Source: Dyella ginsengisoli LA-4
Lineage (GTDB): Bacteria > Pseudomonadota > Gammaproteobacteria > Xanthomonadales > Rhodanobacteraceae
Direction: 5' to 3'
Length of the DNA: 49,979 nt
Assembly: GCF_000334915.1 (NCBI RefSeq)
Contig: NZ_AMSF01000072.1
Span: 1 to 49,979, forward strand
Shown here: positions 12,803 through 21,787 of the stretch, piece by piece
Layout: the number at the start of each line of letters is the position of its first letter
How positions within the stretch are numbered: position 1 is the stretch's first letter
Position numbers and translations under genes: made by a program
The notes under the pieces: generated by a model
The model's database searches: none
The model's input: only the letters and a program-made list of their open reading frames with translations
Told to the model about the DNA's origin: nothing

Positions 12803-13221
12803 TCGAGACTCCCGGGACGGCCACGAGCCTGCTTGATCCGGCTGCGCTGCGCCTTGCCGGCCAGCCGCCGTTCCTTGGAAGCGCGCGAGGGCTTGGTCGC
12901 CACCCGCTTCTTCGGTGCGGCCAGGCAGCCGCGGATGATCTCGGCCAGCCGCTCGCGCACGTCGTCGCGGTTGCGGCCCTGGTCGCGGAAGCGGCGGCCC
13001 TGCAGCACCAGCACGCCTTCATCGGTGAGACGGCGGTCGCGACGGGCGAGCAGGCGCTCGCGCACCGCCTCAGGCAGCGACGGCGAGCGGACGACGTCGA
13101 AGCGTAGTTCCACCGCGCTCTCGGTGCGGTTGACGTGCTGTCCGCCGGGGCCGTCGGCGCGCAGGAAGCGCTCGACGAGTTCCGACTCGGGCAGGGCGAG
13201 GGTTCGGCTGATGCTCAACAT
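12799..13221 (-). CDS. arfB: alternative ribosome-rescue factor / peptidyl-tRNA hydrolase ArfB
   Basis: ArfB (YaeJ) frees ribosomes stalled on non-stop mRNAs, hydrolysing peptidyl-tRNA through its GGQ motif. Here GPGGQHVN is at residues 25-32. The basic C-terminal tail (RASKERRLAGKAQRSRIKQ), which enters the empty mRNA channel, is complete. The 140-aa length equals that of the E. coli protein. The start MLSISRTLALPE aligns with the family, so the upstream in-frame ATG (13272) is rejected. Confidence 0.95.
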   Translation of the reverse strand: MLSISRTLALPESELVERFLRADGPGGQHVNRTESAVELRFDVVRSPSLPEAVRERLLARRDRRLTDEGVLVLQGRRFRDQGRNRDDVRERLAEIIRGCLAAPKKRVATKPSRASKERRLAGKAQRSRIKQARGRPGSLE

Positions 13222-13297
13222 GGCGCGCAGTGTAGGCGACCGGAGCGCGTGGGCGTAGCCGCGCCGCCGCATGATCGGTCGTGCGCCGGCGCGTTGC

Positions 13298-13999
13298 TCA
13301 GGCGTCCGCGATCGACCAGTCGAAACGCTCCATCAAGCCGGTGAAGGCGGCATCCAGCGGCGCCTCGATCGCCAGCGGCGCGCCGCTGATCGGGTGCCGC
13401 AGGGTGATGCGACGCGCGTGCAGCAGCATGCGATGGCAGCCGAAGTACTGCTTGTAGAGGCGATTGTGGTCGCTGCGCCCGTGCTGGCAGTCGCCGATGA
13501 TCGGGTGATGGATGTGCGCCATGTGCTTGCGGATCTGGCGGAAGCGGCCAGTTTCCGGTGCGCAGGCGACCAGTGCGTAGCGCTGCTGCGGATAGCGGCC
13601 CAGCGGGATCGGCACCTCGACCGTGGCCAGTCGCCGGTAGCGGGTGCGCGCCTCGCGGCGCGGACCGGTCTCGCGCGAACCGGGCAGCGGGTAGTCGACC
13701 AGCCCCTCGGTGGGCTCGGGCCAGCCGCGGACCACGGCCAGGTAGTCCTTGTGCACGTCGCGGCCCATGAACTGCTCGCCGAGCGCGGCCGCCACCTCGC
13801 TGGAGCGAGCGACCAGCAGTACCCCGCTGGTCGCGCGGTCCAGCCGGTGCGCCAGGTAGACGGTGTCGCCGACCTGCGTGCGCAGCTCGTCGATCAGGAA
13901 GGTCTCGGCGTTGCCGACCATCTTCGAGCGGTGCACGGCCAGGCCCGCGGGCTTGTTCACCGCGATGAGGGCGTCGTCCTGGTAGAGCAGTTCAAGCAT
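13298..13999 (-). CDS. truC: tRNA pseudouridine(65) synthase TruC
   Basis: An RluA-family pseudouridine synthase of 233 aa. The catalytic motif is HRLDRATSG (Asp54). ETGRFRQIRKHMAHIHHPIIGD is split across conserved motif III, and GRSDHNRLYKQYFGCHRMLLHA is the TruC-type signature. There is no S4 domain, as expected for TruC rather than RluC/D. It modifies U65 in the T-loop stem of certain tRNAs. A 76-nt gap separates it from arfB. Confidence 0.9.
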   Translation of the reverse strand: MLELLYQDDALIAVNKPAGLAVHRSKMVGNAETFLIDELRTQVGDTVYLAHRLDRATSGVLLVARSSEVAAALGEQFMGRDVHKDYLAVVRGWPEPTEGLVDYPLPGSRETGPRREARTRYRRLATVEVPIPLGRYPQQRYALVACAPETGRFRQIRKHMAHIHHPIIGDCQHGRSDHNRLYKQYFGCHRMLLHARRITLRHPISGAPLAIEAPLDAAFTGLMERFDWSIADA

Positions 14000-14044
14000 G
14001 CGGTGATCCGGCGGAGCGTCCGCAACCGGACGCTCGCGTAGAGC

Positions 14045-15691
14045 TCAGCGCCGCGCGCCGTAGGCGAAGGCGGCGATCCCGCCGGCGAGGGCGAGCGCCG
14101 CCGGCCACACCGGCCCGAACAGCGGTCGCGACAGCCACAGCAAGGTGGCGCATCCAAGCAGGGCGCCGCCGAGCAGGCTGGCGACCAATGCGCGCCGTTG
14201 CCGTCGGGCCAGCTCGACCCGGAGCGCCAGTGCGGCCGGGTCGGTGGTCTCGCGCCGCTCTCCGCGCGCCACCTGGCTCAGCGCATCGCGGATCAGCTCG
14301 GGGAATTGCGGGCCGGCGTGGATCCACTCCGGCAGCCGCTTGCGCACGTCGCGCAGGGTGCGGCGCACGCTGTAGCGTTCGCGCAGGATGCGTTCGAGCA
14401 CCGGGTGCGCCACCGCCCAGATGTCGATGTCCGGGTCGAGCCGGCGACCGACGCCCTCGATGTTGAGCAGGGTCTTCTGCAGCAGGATCAATTGCGGCTG
14501 CAGGGTCAGCTGGAACTTCTGCGCGGTGCGGAACAGCTTGACCACCAGCTCCGCCAGCGAGATCTGCGACAGCGGCCGGGTGAAGTACGGCTCGCACACC
14601 GTGCGCACCGCTGCGGTCAGCTCGTCCACGCGTACCGAGGCGGGCATCCAGCCGGCGTCGACGTGCAGCTGGGCGATGCGCTGGTAGTCGCGCTCGAACA
14701 ACGCGATGAAGTTCTGCGCCAGCCAGTACTGGTCGGCCTCGGGCAGCGAGCCCATGATGCCGAAGTCCAGCGCGATGAAGCGCGGCTCGTCCTTGCGCGA
14801 CAGGTCTACCCAGACGTTGCCGGGATGCGCGTCGGCGTGGAAGAAGTTGTCGCGGAATACCTGCTCGTAGAACACCCGCACGCCCTTGGCGGCGAGCGCC
14901 CGACGGTCGATGCCGGCCGCGTCGATCGCGTCCACGTCGTCGCAGCTCACCCCGTACACGCGCTCCAGCGTGAGCACGCGTTCGGTGGTGAAGTCCCACT
15001 CCACCGCCGGCACGTAGAGATCCACGCCGCTGTCGAAATTGCGCTTGAGCAGGCTGGCGCTGGCGCCTTCGCGCTGCAGGTCCAGTTCGTTCTCCAGCAT
15101 CTTCTCGACTTCGGCCACCACTTCCAGCGGACGGATCTTGTCGGCGGCCGGGTGCCAGCGGTCGGCCAGTTCGCCCAGCGAGCGAAGCAGGGCGACGTCG
15201 TTGGCGATGCGCTGCTCGATGCCCGGCCGGAGCACCTTCAACACCACCTCGCGGCCGTCGTGCAGCGTCGCGGCATGCACCTGGGCGATCGATGCGGAGG
15301 CGAGCGCGGTCTCTTCGAAACGGGCGAACAGCGCGGTGACCGGTTGCTTGAGCTCGCGCTCGATGATCGCGCGTGCCTCGCTGCCGGGGAACGGCGGCAC
15401 CTGGTCCTGCAGCAGGGCCAGCTCGTCGGCGATGTCGGCAGGCACCAGATCGCGCCGGGTGGACAGCACCTGCCCGGCCTTGACGAAGATCGGCCCCAGT
15501 TCGGTCAGCGCACCGCGCAGGCGTTCGCCGCGCGAGAGCGAGGCGACATCCGGGCGCGGCTTGCCGAACAGCGGTCGCACCAGCTTGAGCGGACGGAACA
15601 GATGGGCGGTCTCGACGATCTCGTCCAGGCGCCAGGCGAGCAGCACGGAAGCGACCCGCATGAGGCGCGGAACCACGGTCAGCGACCTCAT
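14045..15691 (-). CDS. ubiB: ubiquinone biosynthesis regulatory ATPase UbiB
   Basis: UbiB is an atypical kinase-like (ADCK/ABC1) ATPase needed for ubiquinone biosynthesis; it may extract lipid intermediates from the membrane. The 548-aa protein has [16 protein letters not shown] (KxGQ motif), the Ala-rich loop [13 protein letters not shown], the [13 protein letters not shown] loop, DFGIMGSL (DFG equivalent), and two C-terminal transmembrane helices. Its ATG overlaps the ubiJ stop (ATGA), giving a coupled ubiJ-ubiB unit. No ubiE precedes it, unlike E. coli. Confidence 0.96.
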   Translation of the reverse strand: MRSLTVVPRLMRVASVLLAWRLDEIVETAHLFRPLKLVRPLFGKPRPDVASLSRGERLRGALTELGPIFVKAGQVLSTRRDLVPADIADELALLQDQVPPFPGSEARAIIERELKQPVTALFARFEETALASASIAQVHAATLHDGREVVLKVLRPGIEQRIANDVALLRSLGELADRWHPAADKIRPLEVVAEVEKMLENELDLQREGASASLLKRNFDSGVDLYVPAVEWDFTTERVLTLERVYGVSCDDVDAIDAAGIDRRALAAKGVRVFYEQVFRDNFFHADAHPGNVWVDLSRKDEPRFIALDFGIMGSLPEADQYWLAQNFIALFERDYQRIAQLHVDAGWMPASVRVDELTAAVRTVCEPYFTRPLSQISLAELVVKLFRTAQKFQLTLQPQLILLQKTLLNIEGVGRRLDPDIDIWAVAHPVLERILRERYSVRRTLRDVRKRLPEWIHAGPQFPELIRDALSQVARGERRETTDPAALALRVELARRQRRALVASLLGGALLGCATLLWLSRPLFGPVWPAALALAGGIAAFAYGARR

Positions 15692-16335
15692 GCGCCACGC
15701 CCCAGGCGCTGCTGCAGGCGGGCCAGCCGCGATTCCAGTCGCTCGGTGCGCTCGCGCAGCGTGTCGACGCCATCGAGGAAGCGGTCGACTTCGCCCGGCC
15801 CCATCACCAGATTCGCCTCGTCGCGGACCCAGTCGGCGCCGTCCTCCGTGAGGTGGCTGGCGGTCTCCTTCGCGTGCACCAGGCCCTGGCGTACGGCCCG
15901 CGCGATCGGCACGCCGAGCACGTCGCCGAAGGTGCGTGCGAAGGCTTCCTCGAAATCCGGCGCGAACGTGCTGGCCAGTTTCTCCAGTCGTCGGGCCAGG
16001 TCGGCATCGCCGGCGATCTCCACCTTGCCCGGTGCCACGCCGTCGTCGCCGCGGCGCAGCAGCATGCCGAGCAGGCTGCCGGGCGTCGCGGCCACGCGCA
16101 GCTGGCTGTCGTCCGCCGGTGGACCCACGCGCAGCTGGCCCTGCTCGACGGTCACCGCCAGTGCGACTTCCGGGCCTCGCAGATGCAGCTGCACGCTGCG
16201 GCCATCGAGCGCAGCGAGCTTCTGCTGCGTGTCGGGATCGAGCGAAAGCGTGTGGTTGAGCGCGGTTTCCAGCGCGCGTCCGGCGAGCTTGCGCAGCGGC
16301 TGCGGCAGCCAGGCATTGGGAGTGGAGGCAGTCAT
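15688..16335 (-). CDS. ubiJ: ubiquinone biosynthesis accessory factor UbiJ (SCP2 domain)
   Basis: The 215-aa protein has an SCP2-like lipid-binding domain (about residues 15-110, including the [20 protein letters not shown] strand region). A C-terminal helical/coiled-coil segment follows ([33 protein letters not shown] split over about 180-212). In E. coli UbiJ scaffolds the soluble Ubi metabolon and binds UbiK. The start MTASTPNAW is chosen because the longer frame upstream lacks family similarity and runs into the REPIN. Confidence 0.9.
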   Translation of the reverse strand: MTASTPNAWLPQPLRKLAGRALETALNHTLSLDPDTQQKLAALDGRSVQLHLRGPEVALAVTVEQGQLRVGPPADDSQLRVAATPGSLLGMLLRRGDDGVAPGKVEIAGDADLARRLEKLASTFAPDFEEAFARTFGDVLGVPIARAVRQGLVHAKETASHLTEDGADWVRDEANLVMGPGEVDRFLDGVDTLRERTERLESRLARLQQRLGRGA

Positions 16336-16405
16336 CCGGCGATTGTAGCGGTCGCGACCCGAGCCCCGGCAGCCACGCGCGACAAAGCTTCCGCCGCCGG
16401 ATCGG

Positions 16406-16485
16406 CAGGAGCCCGCTCGCGGGCGATGCTCCCGGCCTTGAATCCACATCCGGAACGAAAAGCATCGCCCGCGAGCGGGCTCCTA
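16406..16485. repeat. REPIN-like pair of palindromic repeats
   Basis: Two 24-bp arms that are perfect inverted copies (16407-16430 starting AGGAGCCCGC, and 16461-16484 ending GCGGGCTCCT) flank a 30-bp spacer. Each arm contains its own GCCCGCTCGCGGGC palindrome. The gap upstream of ubiJ and downstream of trmL is a typical REP location. Related GTAGGAGC-type REPs are common in Lysobacterales and Pseudomonas; a RAYT transposase is not in this window. Confidence 0.8.
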
Positions 16486-16561
16486 CCCCTGGAGTGTGGA
16501 TTTCGGGCGAGGCCTGCCGCGCTGAGGCCGCATGCGACGCGGCCCCATGCGGGCCGCGGAT

Positions 16562-17035
16562 CTACGGCAGCACCGCGGCACCCTCGAAGCCGAACTGCCG
16601 CCAGGCCTCGAACACCGCCACCGCCACGCTGTTGGAAAGGTTGAGACTGCGGCTGTCCGGACGCATCGGCAGCCGCAGCCGCTGCGGCGCGGGAATCGCG
16701 TCGAGCACCGCATCCGGCAGGCCGGCGGTCTCGCAGCCGAACAGGAGGGCGTCGCCGCGTTCGAAGCGGGCCTCCACGTGGGCGACCCGGCCACGCGTGG
16801 AAAAGGCGAACACGCGGGGCCGGCCGATGGCGTCGAGGCAGGCGTCGAGGTGGTCATGCACCGCCACGCTGGCGTACTCGTGATAGTCCAGACCGGCGCG
16901 GCGCAGGCGGGTGTCGTCGAGCTCGAAGCCGAGCGGGCGCACCAGGTGCAGCGCGGCGCCGGTATTGGCGCACAGGCGGATCACGTTGCCGGTGTTGGGC
17001 GGAATTTCGGGGCGGAACAGGATGACGTGCAGCAT
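16562..17035 (-). CDS. trmL: tRNA (cytidine(34)-2'-O)-methyltransferase TrmL
   Basis: A compact SPOUT methyltransferase of 157 aa (family TrmL/YibK), which methylates the wobble ribose of tRNA-Leu isoacceptors. Conserved blocks are the N-terminal [18 protein letters not shown], the mid [11 protein letters not shown] and the knot segment [20 protein letters not shown] split over residues 122-141. It is full length with a normal start. Confidence 0.95.
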   Translation of the reverse strand: MLHVILFRPEIPPNTGNVIRLCANTGAALHLVRPLGFELDDTRLRRAGLDYHEYASVAVHDHLDACLDAIGRPRVFAFSTRGRVAHVEARFERGDALLFGCETAGLPDAVLDAIPAPQRLRLPMRPDSRSLNLSNSVAVAVFEAWRQFGFEGAAVLP

Positions 17036-17086
17036 CCGACGATTATCGCCGGCAAAACCGTCCGCGGGGTCGTCCCCGCGGAACGA

Positions 17087-17302
17087 TCAGCTGGTCTGAC
17101 GCGGGCAGACCACGCCATCCGGCGGCAGGGCGCACTGGCTGGCCGGCACGATCAGCGCGGTGCCCACGGTCGGGGTGGCGGCTGCATCGTTGGCCAGTCG
17201 GACGGCCGCGGGGGTCTTGAGCAGCATGGCGCCGACGATCAGGCCGCAGACGGTGAGGCAGGCAACGAACAGGCCGCGGAGCAGAAGCGATTCGAGTTTC
17301 AT
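17087..17302 (-). CDS. small secreted or membrane-anchored protein, unknown
   Basis: A 71-aa ORF with an N-terminal hydrophobic segment (residues about 7-28, RGLFVACLTVCGLIVGAMLL) and a short exported tail containing two Cys (CALPPDGVVC). AAGGAG eight bases before the ATG strongly supports translation. No family is recognised. It is divergent from the M16 peptidase gene and shares with it a gap rich in palindromes. Confidence 0.6.
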   Translation of the reverse strand: MKLESLLLRGLFVACLTVCGLIVGAMLLKTPAAVRLANDAAATPTVGTALIVPASQCALPPDGVVCPRQTS

Positions 17303-17399
17303 GGGGTGTCTCCTTGCGTGACAGGGGTTTGAATGTCCGTGCCCCTACTGTGGCAAGGGGCGTGCCATCCCGGCAGTCGCAGATAACCCATTGATACGT

Positions 17400-17479
17400 T
17401 GACATTTGTCACGGTTGCACCGAGGGGCTTTGGCTGTCCGCGGACACGACCCGTCCGCCAGCGGACAACATGGCGGACA
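17400..17479. promoter_or_regulatory. cluster of GTCCGC/GCGGAC palindromes plus TGACA-TT-TGTCA
   Basis: In the divergent gap before the M16 gene there are TGACA-TT-TGTCA (17400-17411), the perfect 12-bp palindrome TGTCCGCGGACA (17435-17446), GTCCGC-CA-GCGGAC (17453-17466) and a further GCGGACA (17473-17479). The two GTCCGC palindromes are centred 19 bp apart, about two helical turns. This arrangement suggests cooperative binding of a dimeric repressor or activator; the protein is unknown. Confidence 0.5.
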
Positions 17480-17566
17480 CGGACGCCGCCCCTGCCATTC
17501 GTCATTTGCGACCCCGATTCGTCGCAATTACCTTCGATCGGTCGCCCGCGCCAAGGAGCCGAAAAC

Positions 17567-20431
17567 GTGACGAAGACACCTCTTGCCCTGTTGATTGCCG
17601 GATTGCTGAGCCTGGGCACCGGCGCCGTTCCGCTGCGTGCCGCCGCCGACGGCGTGCCCGTCGCGGCCGCTTCCGCGGAGCAGATTCCGCAGCTCGCCTA
17701 CCAGCGCTTCACCCTGCCCAATGGCCTGACCGTGGTGGTCCACGAAGACCACAAGGCGCCGGTGGTGGCGGTGAGCATCTGGTACCACGTCGGCTCGTCC
17801 TACGAGCCGAAGGGCAAGACCGGCTTCGCCCATCTGTTCGAGCACCTGATGTTCCAGGGCTCGGAGAACCACAAGGACGAGTACTTCAAGCCGTTCGAGC
17901 TGGCCGGTGCCACCGACATGAACGGCACCACCTGGCTGGACCGCACCAACTATTTCGAGACGGTGCCGACCACGGCCCTGGACATGGCGCTGTGGATGGA
18001 GTCCGACCGCATGGGCCACCTGCTCGGCGCGATCGGCCAGCCGCAGCTCGACGAGCAGCGCGGCGTGGTGCAGAACGAGAAGCGCCAGGGCGAGAACCAG
18101 CCCTACGGTCGCGTCGGCGAGCTGATCCAGGCCGAGGCGTTTCCTGCCAACCACCCGTACCACCACGACACCATCGGCTCCATGGCCGACCTCAACGCCG
18201 CCTCGCTGGACGACGTGAAGCAGTGGTTCCGCGGCTACTACGGCGCGGCCAACACCGTGCTGGTGCTGTCCGGCGACATCACCGCGGCGCAGGCGAAGGA
18301 AAAGGCGCTGAAGTATTTCGGCGACATCGCTCCGGGCCCGCAGGTGCCACGGCCGCAGGTCTGGGTCGCGCCGCGCCAGCACTCGACCCGCGGCACGATG
18401 ACCGACAACGTGGCGCAGACGCGCATCTACCGCGAGTGGAACGTGCCCTCGCGCACCAGCGACGAACTCAACCAGCTGCAGCTGGCCGCATCGGTGCTCG
18501 GCGGCAGCAAGACCTCGCGGCTGTACCAGCGCCTGGTCTATCGCGACAAGCTGGCCGACAGCGTGTCGGTGGACATCGACCAGCACGTGCTGGCGAGCAT
18601 GTTCCAGTTGCAGGTGGACGTGAAGAAGGGCGTCGATCCGGCGCGCGTGGAAGCGGCGATCGCCGACGAGTGGGGCAAGTTCCTGGCCAATGGCCCCACC
18701 GCCGACGAACTGGCCCGGGTGAAGACCGAGGTGCGCGCCTCCTTCGTGCGTGGGCTGGAGCGGGTGAACACGCAGGCCACGATCCTGGCCCAGGGGCAGC
18801 TCTATTCGGGCGACCCGGGGCAGTACCAGAAGGATTTCAAGACGCTGATGGCAGCGACCCCGGCCAGCGTGAAGGCCGCGGCGGACCGGTGGATCAGCCA
18901 CGGCGATTACACGCTTACGGTGGTGCCAGGCAAGGTCGATGCCGCCGACATGGCCACCGTCGCCGGCCGCCCCGCCGCACCCGGTGCACCGGCGCCGAAG
19001 CTGAGCCCGAAGGGCGACTACCACGTGGTCAAGAGCGATGTGGATCGCGCCAAGGGCGTGCCGCAGGTCGAGCGTTTCCCCGACCTGACCTTCCCGGCCC
19101 TGCAGCGCGGCAAGCTGGCCAACGGCATCCAGGTGGTGCTGGCCGAGCGCCATGCGGTGCCGGCGGTGCAGATCGCCCTGCAGTTCGCCGGCGGTTACGC
19201 CGCCGATCACGGGCGCAAGCTCGGCACCTCCAGCTTCACCATGGGCATGCTGGACGAGGGCACCCGGTCGCTGGATTCGGTCGAGATCGCCAAGCGCAAG
19301 CAGCGCCTGGGCGCGATGATCAACACCGGCTGCAGCCTCGACGCCTGCACCGCCTCGCTCAACGCGCTGGACGACCAGCTCAAGCCCTCGCTCGACCTGT
19401 TCGCCGACATCGTGCGCCACCCGGCGTTCCGCGACACCGACGTGGCGCGCGTGCGCGGCCAGTGGCTGGCCGGCATCGCGCAGGAGAAGAGCCAGCCGGT
19501 CGGTATCGCGCTGCGCACGTTGCCGCCGCTGCTGTACGGCGAGGGCCATCCGTACGCGATTCCGTTCACCGGCTCGGGCACCGAGGCGTCGATCAGGTCG
19601 CTGACCACCGCCGACATGCGTGCCTTCATGGCCGATTACATCCGCCCGGACAACGTCACCATCCTGGTGGCCGGCGACACCACGCTGGACAAGATCGTCC
19701 CGCAGCTCGACGCGGTGTTCGGCGACTGGAGCGCCAGCGGCAAGGTGCCGCCGCGCTATCTCGGCAAGGTGGCGCCACCGGCGCATCCGCGCGTGTTCCT
19801 GGTCGACCGCCCGGGGGCGCAGCAGAGCCTGATCCTCGCCGGCGAGCTGGCGCCGTCCACCGAGGCACCGAACAACCTGCCGATCGAAACCATGAGCAGC
19901 GCGTTCGGCGGCACCTTCACCTCGCGTCTGAACATGAACCTGCGTGAGGACAAGCACTGGGCCTACGGCGCCTTCAGTTTCCTGCGCGAAGCCAAGGGCC
20001 AGCGCCCGTTCCTGATGTATGCCCCGGTGCAGACCGACAAGACCGCCGATTCGGTGGCCGAGATCCTGAAGGAGGCGCACGGCGTGGTTGGCGACAAGCC
20101 GCTGACCGCCGCCGAGATCGACAAGATCAAGGTGGGTGACGTGCGCTCGCTGCCGGGCAGCTACCAGACCACGGCCGCGGTGATGGGGGCGCTGCAGAAC
20201 ATCGCCCTGTACCACCGTCCGGACGACTACGTGCAGACGCTGAAGTCGCGCATCCAGGCGCAGACCGATGCCGAGGTGAACGATGCGGCCAGGGAGGTCA
20301 TCCATCCGGGCCAGCTGACCTGGGTGATCGTCGGCGATCTGTCGAAGATCCGCGCGCCGCTGGAGAAGCTCGATCTGGGCGCGATGCAGGTGCTGGACGC
20401 CGACGGCAAGCCGGTCGCCGGCGGCAAGTAA
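17567..20431 (+). CDS. M16 family zinc metallopeptidase (two-domain, exported)
   Basis: A 954-aa pitrilysin-type protease with a signal peptide (MTKTPLALLIAGLLSLGTGA, cleavage near ADG). The first M16 half carries HLFEH (His89, Glu92, His93) and the distal Glu171 in VVQNEK, so it is catalytically complete. The second half (about 510-950) starts LANGIQVVLAERHAVPAV and lacks HxxEH at the equivalent place, as in paired M16 peptidases. The GTG start at 17567 is set by AAGGAG eight bases upstream and by the signal peptide; the longer frame upstream is rejected. It is probably periplasmic, and the substrate is unknown. Confidence 0.93.
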   Translation: MTKTPLALLIAGLLSLGTGAVPLRAAADGVPVAAASAEQIPQLAYQRFTLPNGLTVVVHEDHKAPVVAVSIWYHVGSSYEPKGKTGFAHLFEHLMFQGSENHKDEYFKPFELAGATDMNGTTWLDRTNYFETVPTTALDMALWMESDRMGHLLGAIGQPQLDEQRGVVQNEKRQGENQPYGRVGELIQAEAFPANHPYHHDTIGSMADLNAASLDDVKQWFRGYYGAANTVLVLSGDITAAQAKEKALKYFGDIAPGPQVPRPQVWVAPRQHSTRGTMTDNVAQTRIYREWNVPSRTSDELNQLQLAASVLGGSKTSRLYQRLVYRDKLADSVSVDIDQHVLASMFQLQVDVKKGVDPARVEAAIADEWGKFLANGPTADELARVKTEVRASFVRGLERVNTQATILAQGQLYSGDPGQYQKDFKTLMAATPASVKAAADRWISHGDYTLTVVPGKVDAADMATVAGRPAAPGAPAPKLSPKGDYHVVKSDVDRAKGVPQVERFPDLTFPALQRGKLANGIQVVLAERHAVPAVQIALQFAGGYAADHGRKLGTSSFTMGMLDEGTRSLDSVEIAKRKQRLGAMINTGCSLDACTASLNALDDQLKPSLDLFADIVRHPAFRDTDVARVRGQWLAGIAQEKSQPVGIALRTLPPLLYGEGHPYAIPFTGSGTEASIRSLTTADMRAFMADYIRPDNVTILVAGDTTLDKIVPQLDAVFGDWSASGKVPPRYLGKVAPPAHPRVFLVDRPGAQQSLILAGELAPSTEAPNNLPIETMSSAFGGTFTSRLNMNLREDKHWAYGAFSFLREAKGQRPFLMYAPVQTDKTADSVAEILKEAHGVVGDKPLTAAEIDKIKVGDVRSLPGSYQTTAAVMGALQNIALYHRPDDYVQTLKSRIQAQTDAEVNDAAREVIHPGQLTWVIVGDLSKIRAPLEKLDLGAMQVLDADGKPVAGGK

Positions 20432-20441
20432 GCCACGGTTG

Positions 20442-20503
20442 GGGAATGCGGTGGCATTCCCGCGGTACGATCTGGGGCCGGGCAGGCAACTGCCCGGCCC
20501 TTT
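20442..20503 (+). terminator. tandem hairpins ending the M16 gene
   Basis: The first hairpin is GGGAATGC-GGTG-GCATTCCC (20442-20461). The second is a perfect 11-bp stem GGGCCGGGCAG / CTGCCCGGCCC (20475-20485 with 20490-20500), closed by a GCAA (GNRA) loop and followed by TTTC. The second looks like the terminator, although it lies only 24 nt before the next ATG and may also act in that gene's 5' leader. Confidence 0.65.
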
Positions 20504-20526
20504 CGACATCCATCGCGGAGCCCTCC

Positions 20527-20937
20527 ATGCGCAAGACCCTGCTGCTCGTCCCTGTCGTGCTGCTCAGCGCGTGCACCTGGGGCATCAACCTCGACGACGC
20601 CGGCAAGGCCGTGCGCACGGCATGGAACGGCGATGTCTCGCAATGCCAGGACCTGGGCAAGGTCACCGTGTCGGTGATGGATCACGTCGGTCCGATCGAC
20701 CGCAACGACATCAAGGTGCGCGACGAGCTCGAGGTGATGGCGCGCAACGAGGCGGCCAAGATGAATGCCGACACGATCAAGCCGCTGGCCGAGCCCGCGG
20801 ATGGTTCGCAGCCGTGGGGCGCGTACCGCTGCGGCAGCGCAGGCGCGCCCGCCGGCAATACGCCGGCCAGCGCAGCCTCGGCCCCGCAGACGGTCCCCGC
20901 CGCCGGGTTCCAGACCTACCCGATCAAGAGCCACTGA
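20527..20937 (+). CDS. DUF4156-type lipoprotein
   Basis: The 136-aa protein starts MRKTLLLVPVVLLSAC, with lipobox LSAC and lipidated Cys16. The mature part has CQDLGKVTVSVMD and LEVMARNEAAKMNADTIKPL, which match DUF4156/RcsF-like small lipoproteins, and then an Ala/Pro/Ser-rich C-terminal tail. It is probably anchored in the outer membrane (Thr follows the Cys, so there is no Asp retention signal). Function unknown. Confidence 0.8.
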   Translation: MRKTLLLVPVVLLSACTWGINLDDAGKAVRTAWNGDVSQCQDLGKVTVSVMDHVGPIDRNDIKVRDELEVMARNEAAKMNADTIKPLAEPADGSQPWGAYRCGSAGAPAGNTPASAASAPQTVPAAGFQTYPIKSH

Positions 20938-20965
20938 GCCGGCTGGCGCGCTCCCATCGGCGGCG

Positions 20966-21769
20966 TCAGGCGGCGCCGCTGGCGAACCTGGCGATCGACG
21001 GCACCACCTTGCGCAGGCCCCGGTCCACCATGCCGGGGAGCAGGGCATTGAGCCGGGCGAAGAAAGATTCCGGCTGGCCCAGGTAGACCTCGGGTCGCCC
21101 GGACTCGATGGCGCGCACGATCTGCTCGGCGACCCACAGCGGATCGTCCATGTGCATGAGTCCATCGGCGGCCATCAGGTGCAGCTCGACCGGGTTGAAG
21201 GCGGTGCGCACCGCGCGTGGCGCGACATAGCTGACGGACACGCCCGAGCCGTGCAGTTCGCGGCGAAGCGCCTGGGAGAACCCGCGCAGGGCGAACTTGG
21301 TGGCCGAATAGGAAGCGAAGCCCGGGTAGCCGATGCTGCCGAAGATCGAGCCGATGTTGACGATCTGGCCGCTGCCCTGCGAGAGCATCGCAGGGAGTAC
21401 CGCGTGGGCCAGCTGCATGGGCGCTTCCAGGTTCACCGCCAGCAGCCGGGGAATCATTGCCGGTTGCGCGTCCGCGAACAGGCCGAAATCCAGCGCGCCG
21501 GCCAGGTTGACCAGGATGTCGATGCCGCCGAACTCGGCGCGCATGCGCTCGACCAGGCGTTCGCGGTCGGCGGCGAAGGTCACGTCCGCCCGCACCACCA
21601 GCACGCGATCGCGGTGGGTGTGGACGTGGTGGGCCATGCTGGCCGCGGACGCGTCGCTGCGACTGGTCAGGCAGAGTCTGGCGCCGGCGTCGAGCAGCAG
21701 TGGCGCCAGCTCCCGGCCGATCCCGCCGCCCGCACCGGTCAGCAGGATCCGTTTGTCCCTCAGTTGCAT
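20966..21769 (-). CDS. short-chain dehydrogenase/reductase (last gene of a five-gene operon)
   Basis: This 267-aa classical SDR has TGAGGGIG (residues 11-18), the NLAG motif (88-91), and the catalytic Ser141, Tyr154 and Lys158 (YSATK). It is complete and should reduce or oxidise a carbonyl or alcohol with NAD(P)H. It lies 18 nt after the TPR gene at the end of the hemolysin-family/ligase/HDO operon, so it probably finishes the product of that pathway. The substrate is unknown. Confidence 0.9.
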   Translation of the reverse strand: MQLRDKRILLTGAGGGIGRELAPLLLDAGARLCLTSRSDASAASMAHHVHTHRDRVLVVRADVTFAADRERLVERMRAEFGGIDILVNLAGALDFGLFADAQPAMIPRLLAVNLEAPMQLAHAVLPAMLSQGSGQIVNIGSIFGSIGYPGFASYSATKFALRGFSQALRRELHGSGVSVSYVAPRAVRTAFNPVELHLMAADGLMHMDDPLWVAEQIVRAIESGRPEVYLGQPESFFARLNALLPGMVDRGLRKVVPSIARFASGAA

Positions 21770-21787
21770 GATGTGAACCTCGTCGGC

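Noticed and set aside
17528-20509. 993-codon open frame antisense to the M16 gene
   Set aside because: It mirrors a well-supported protease gene, has His/Arg/Gly-rich composition and no family features; it is a product of high GC.
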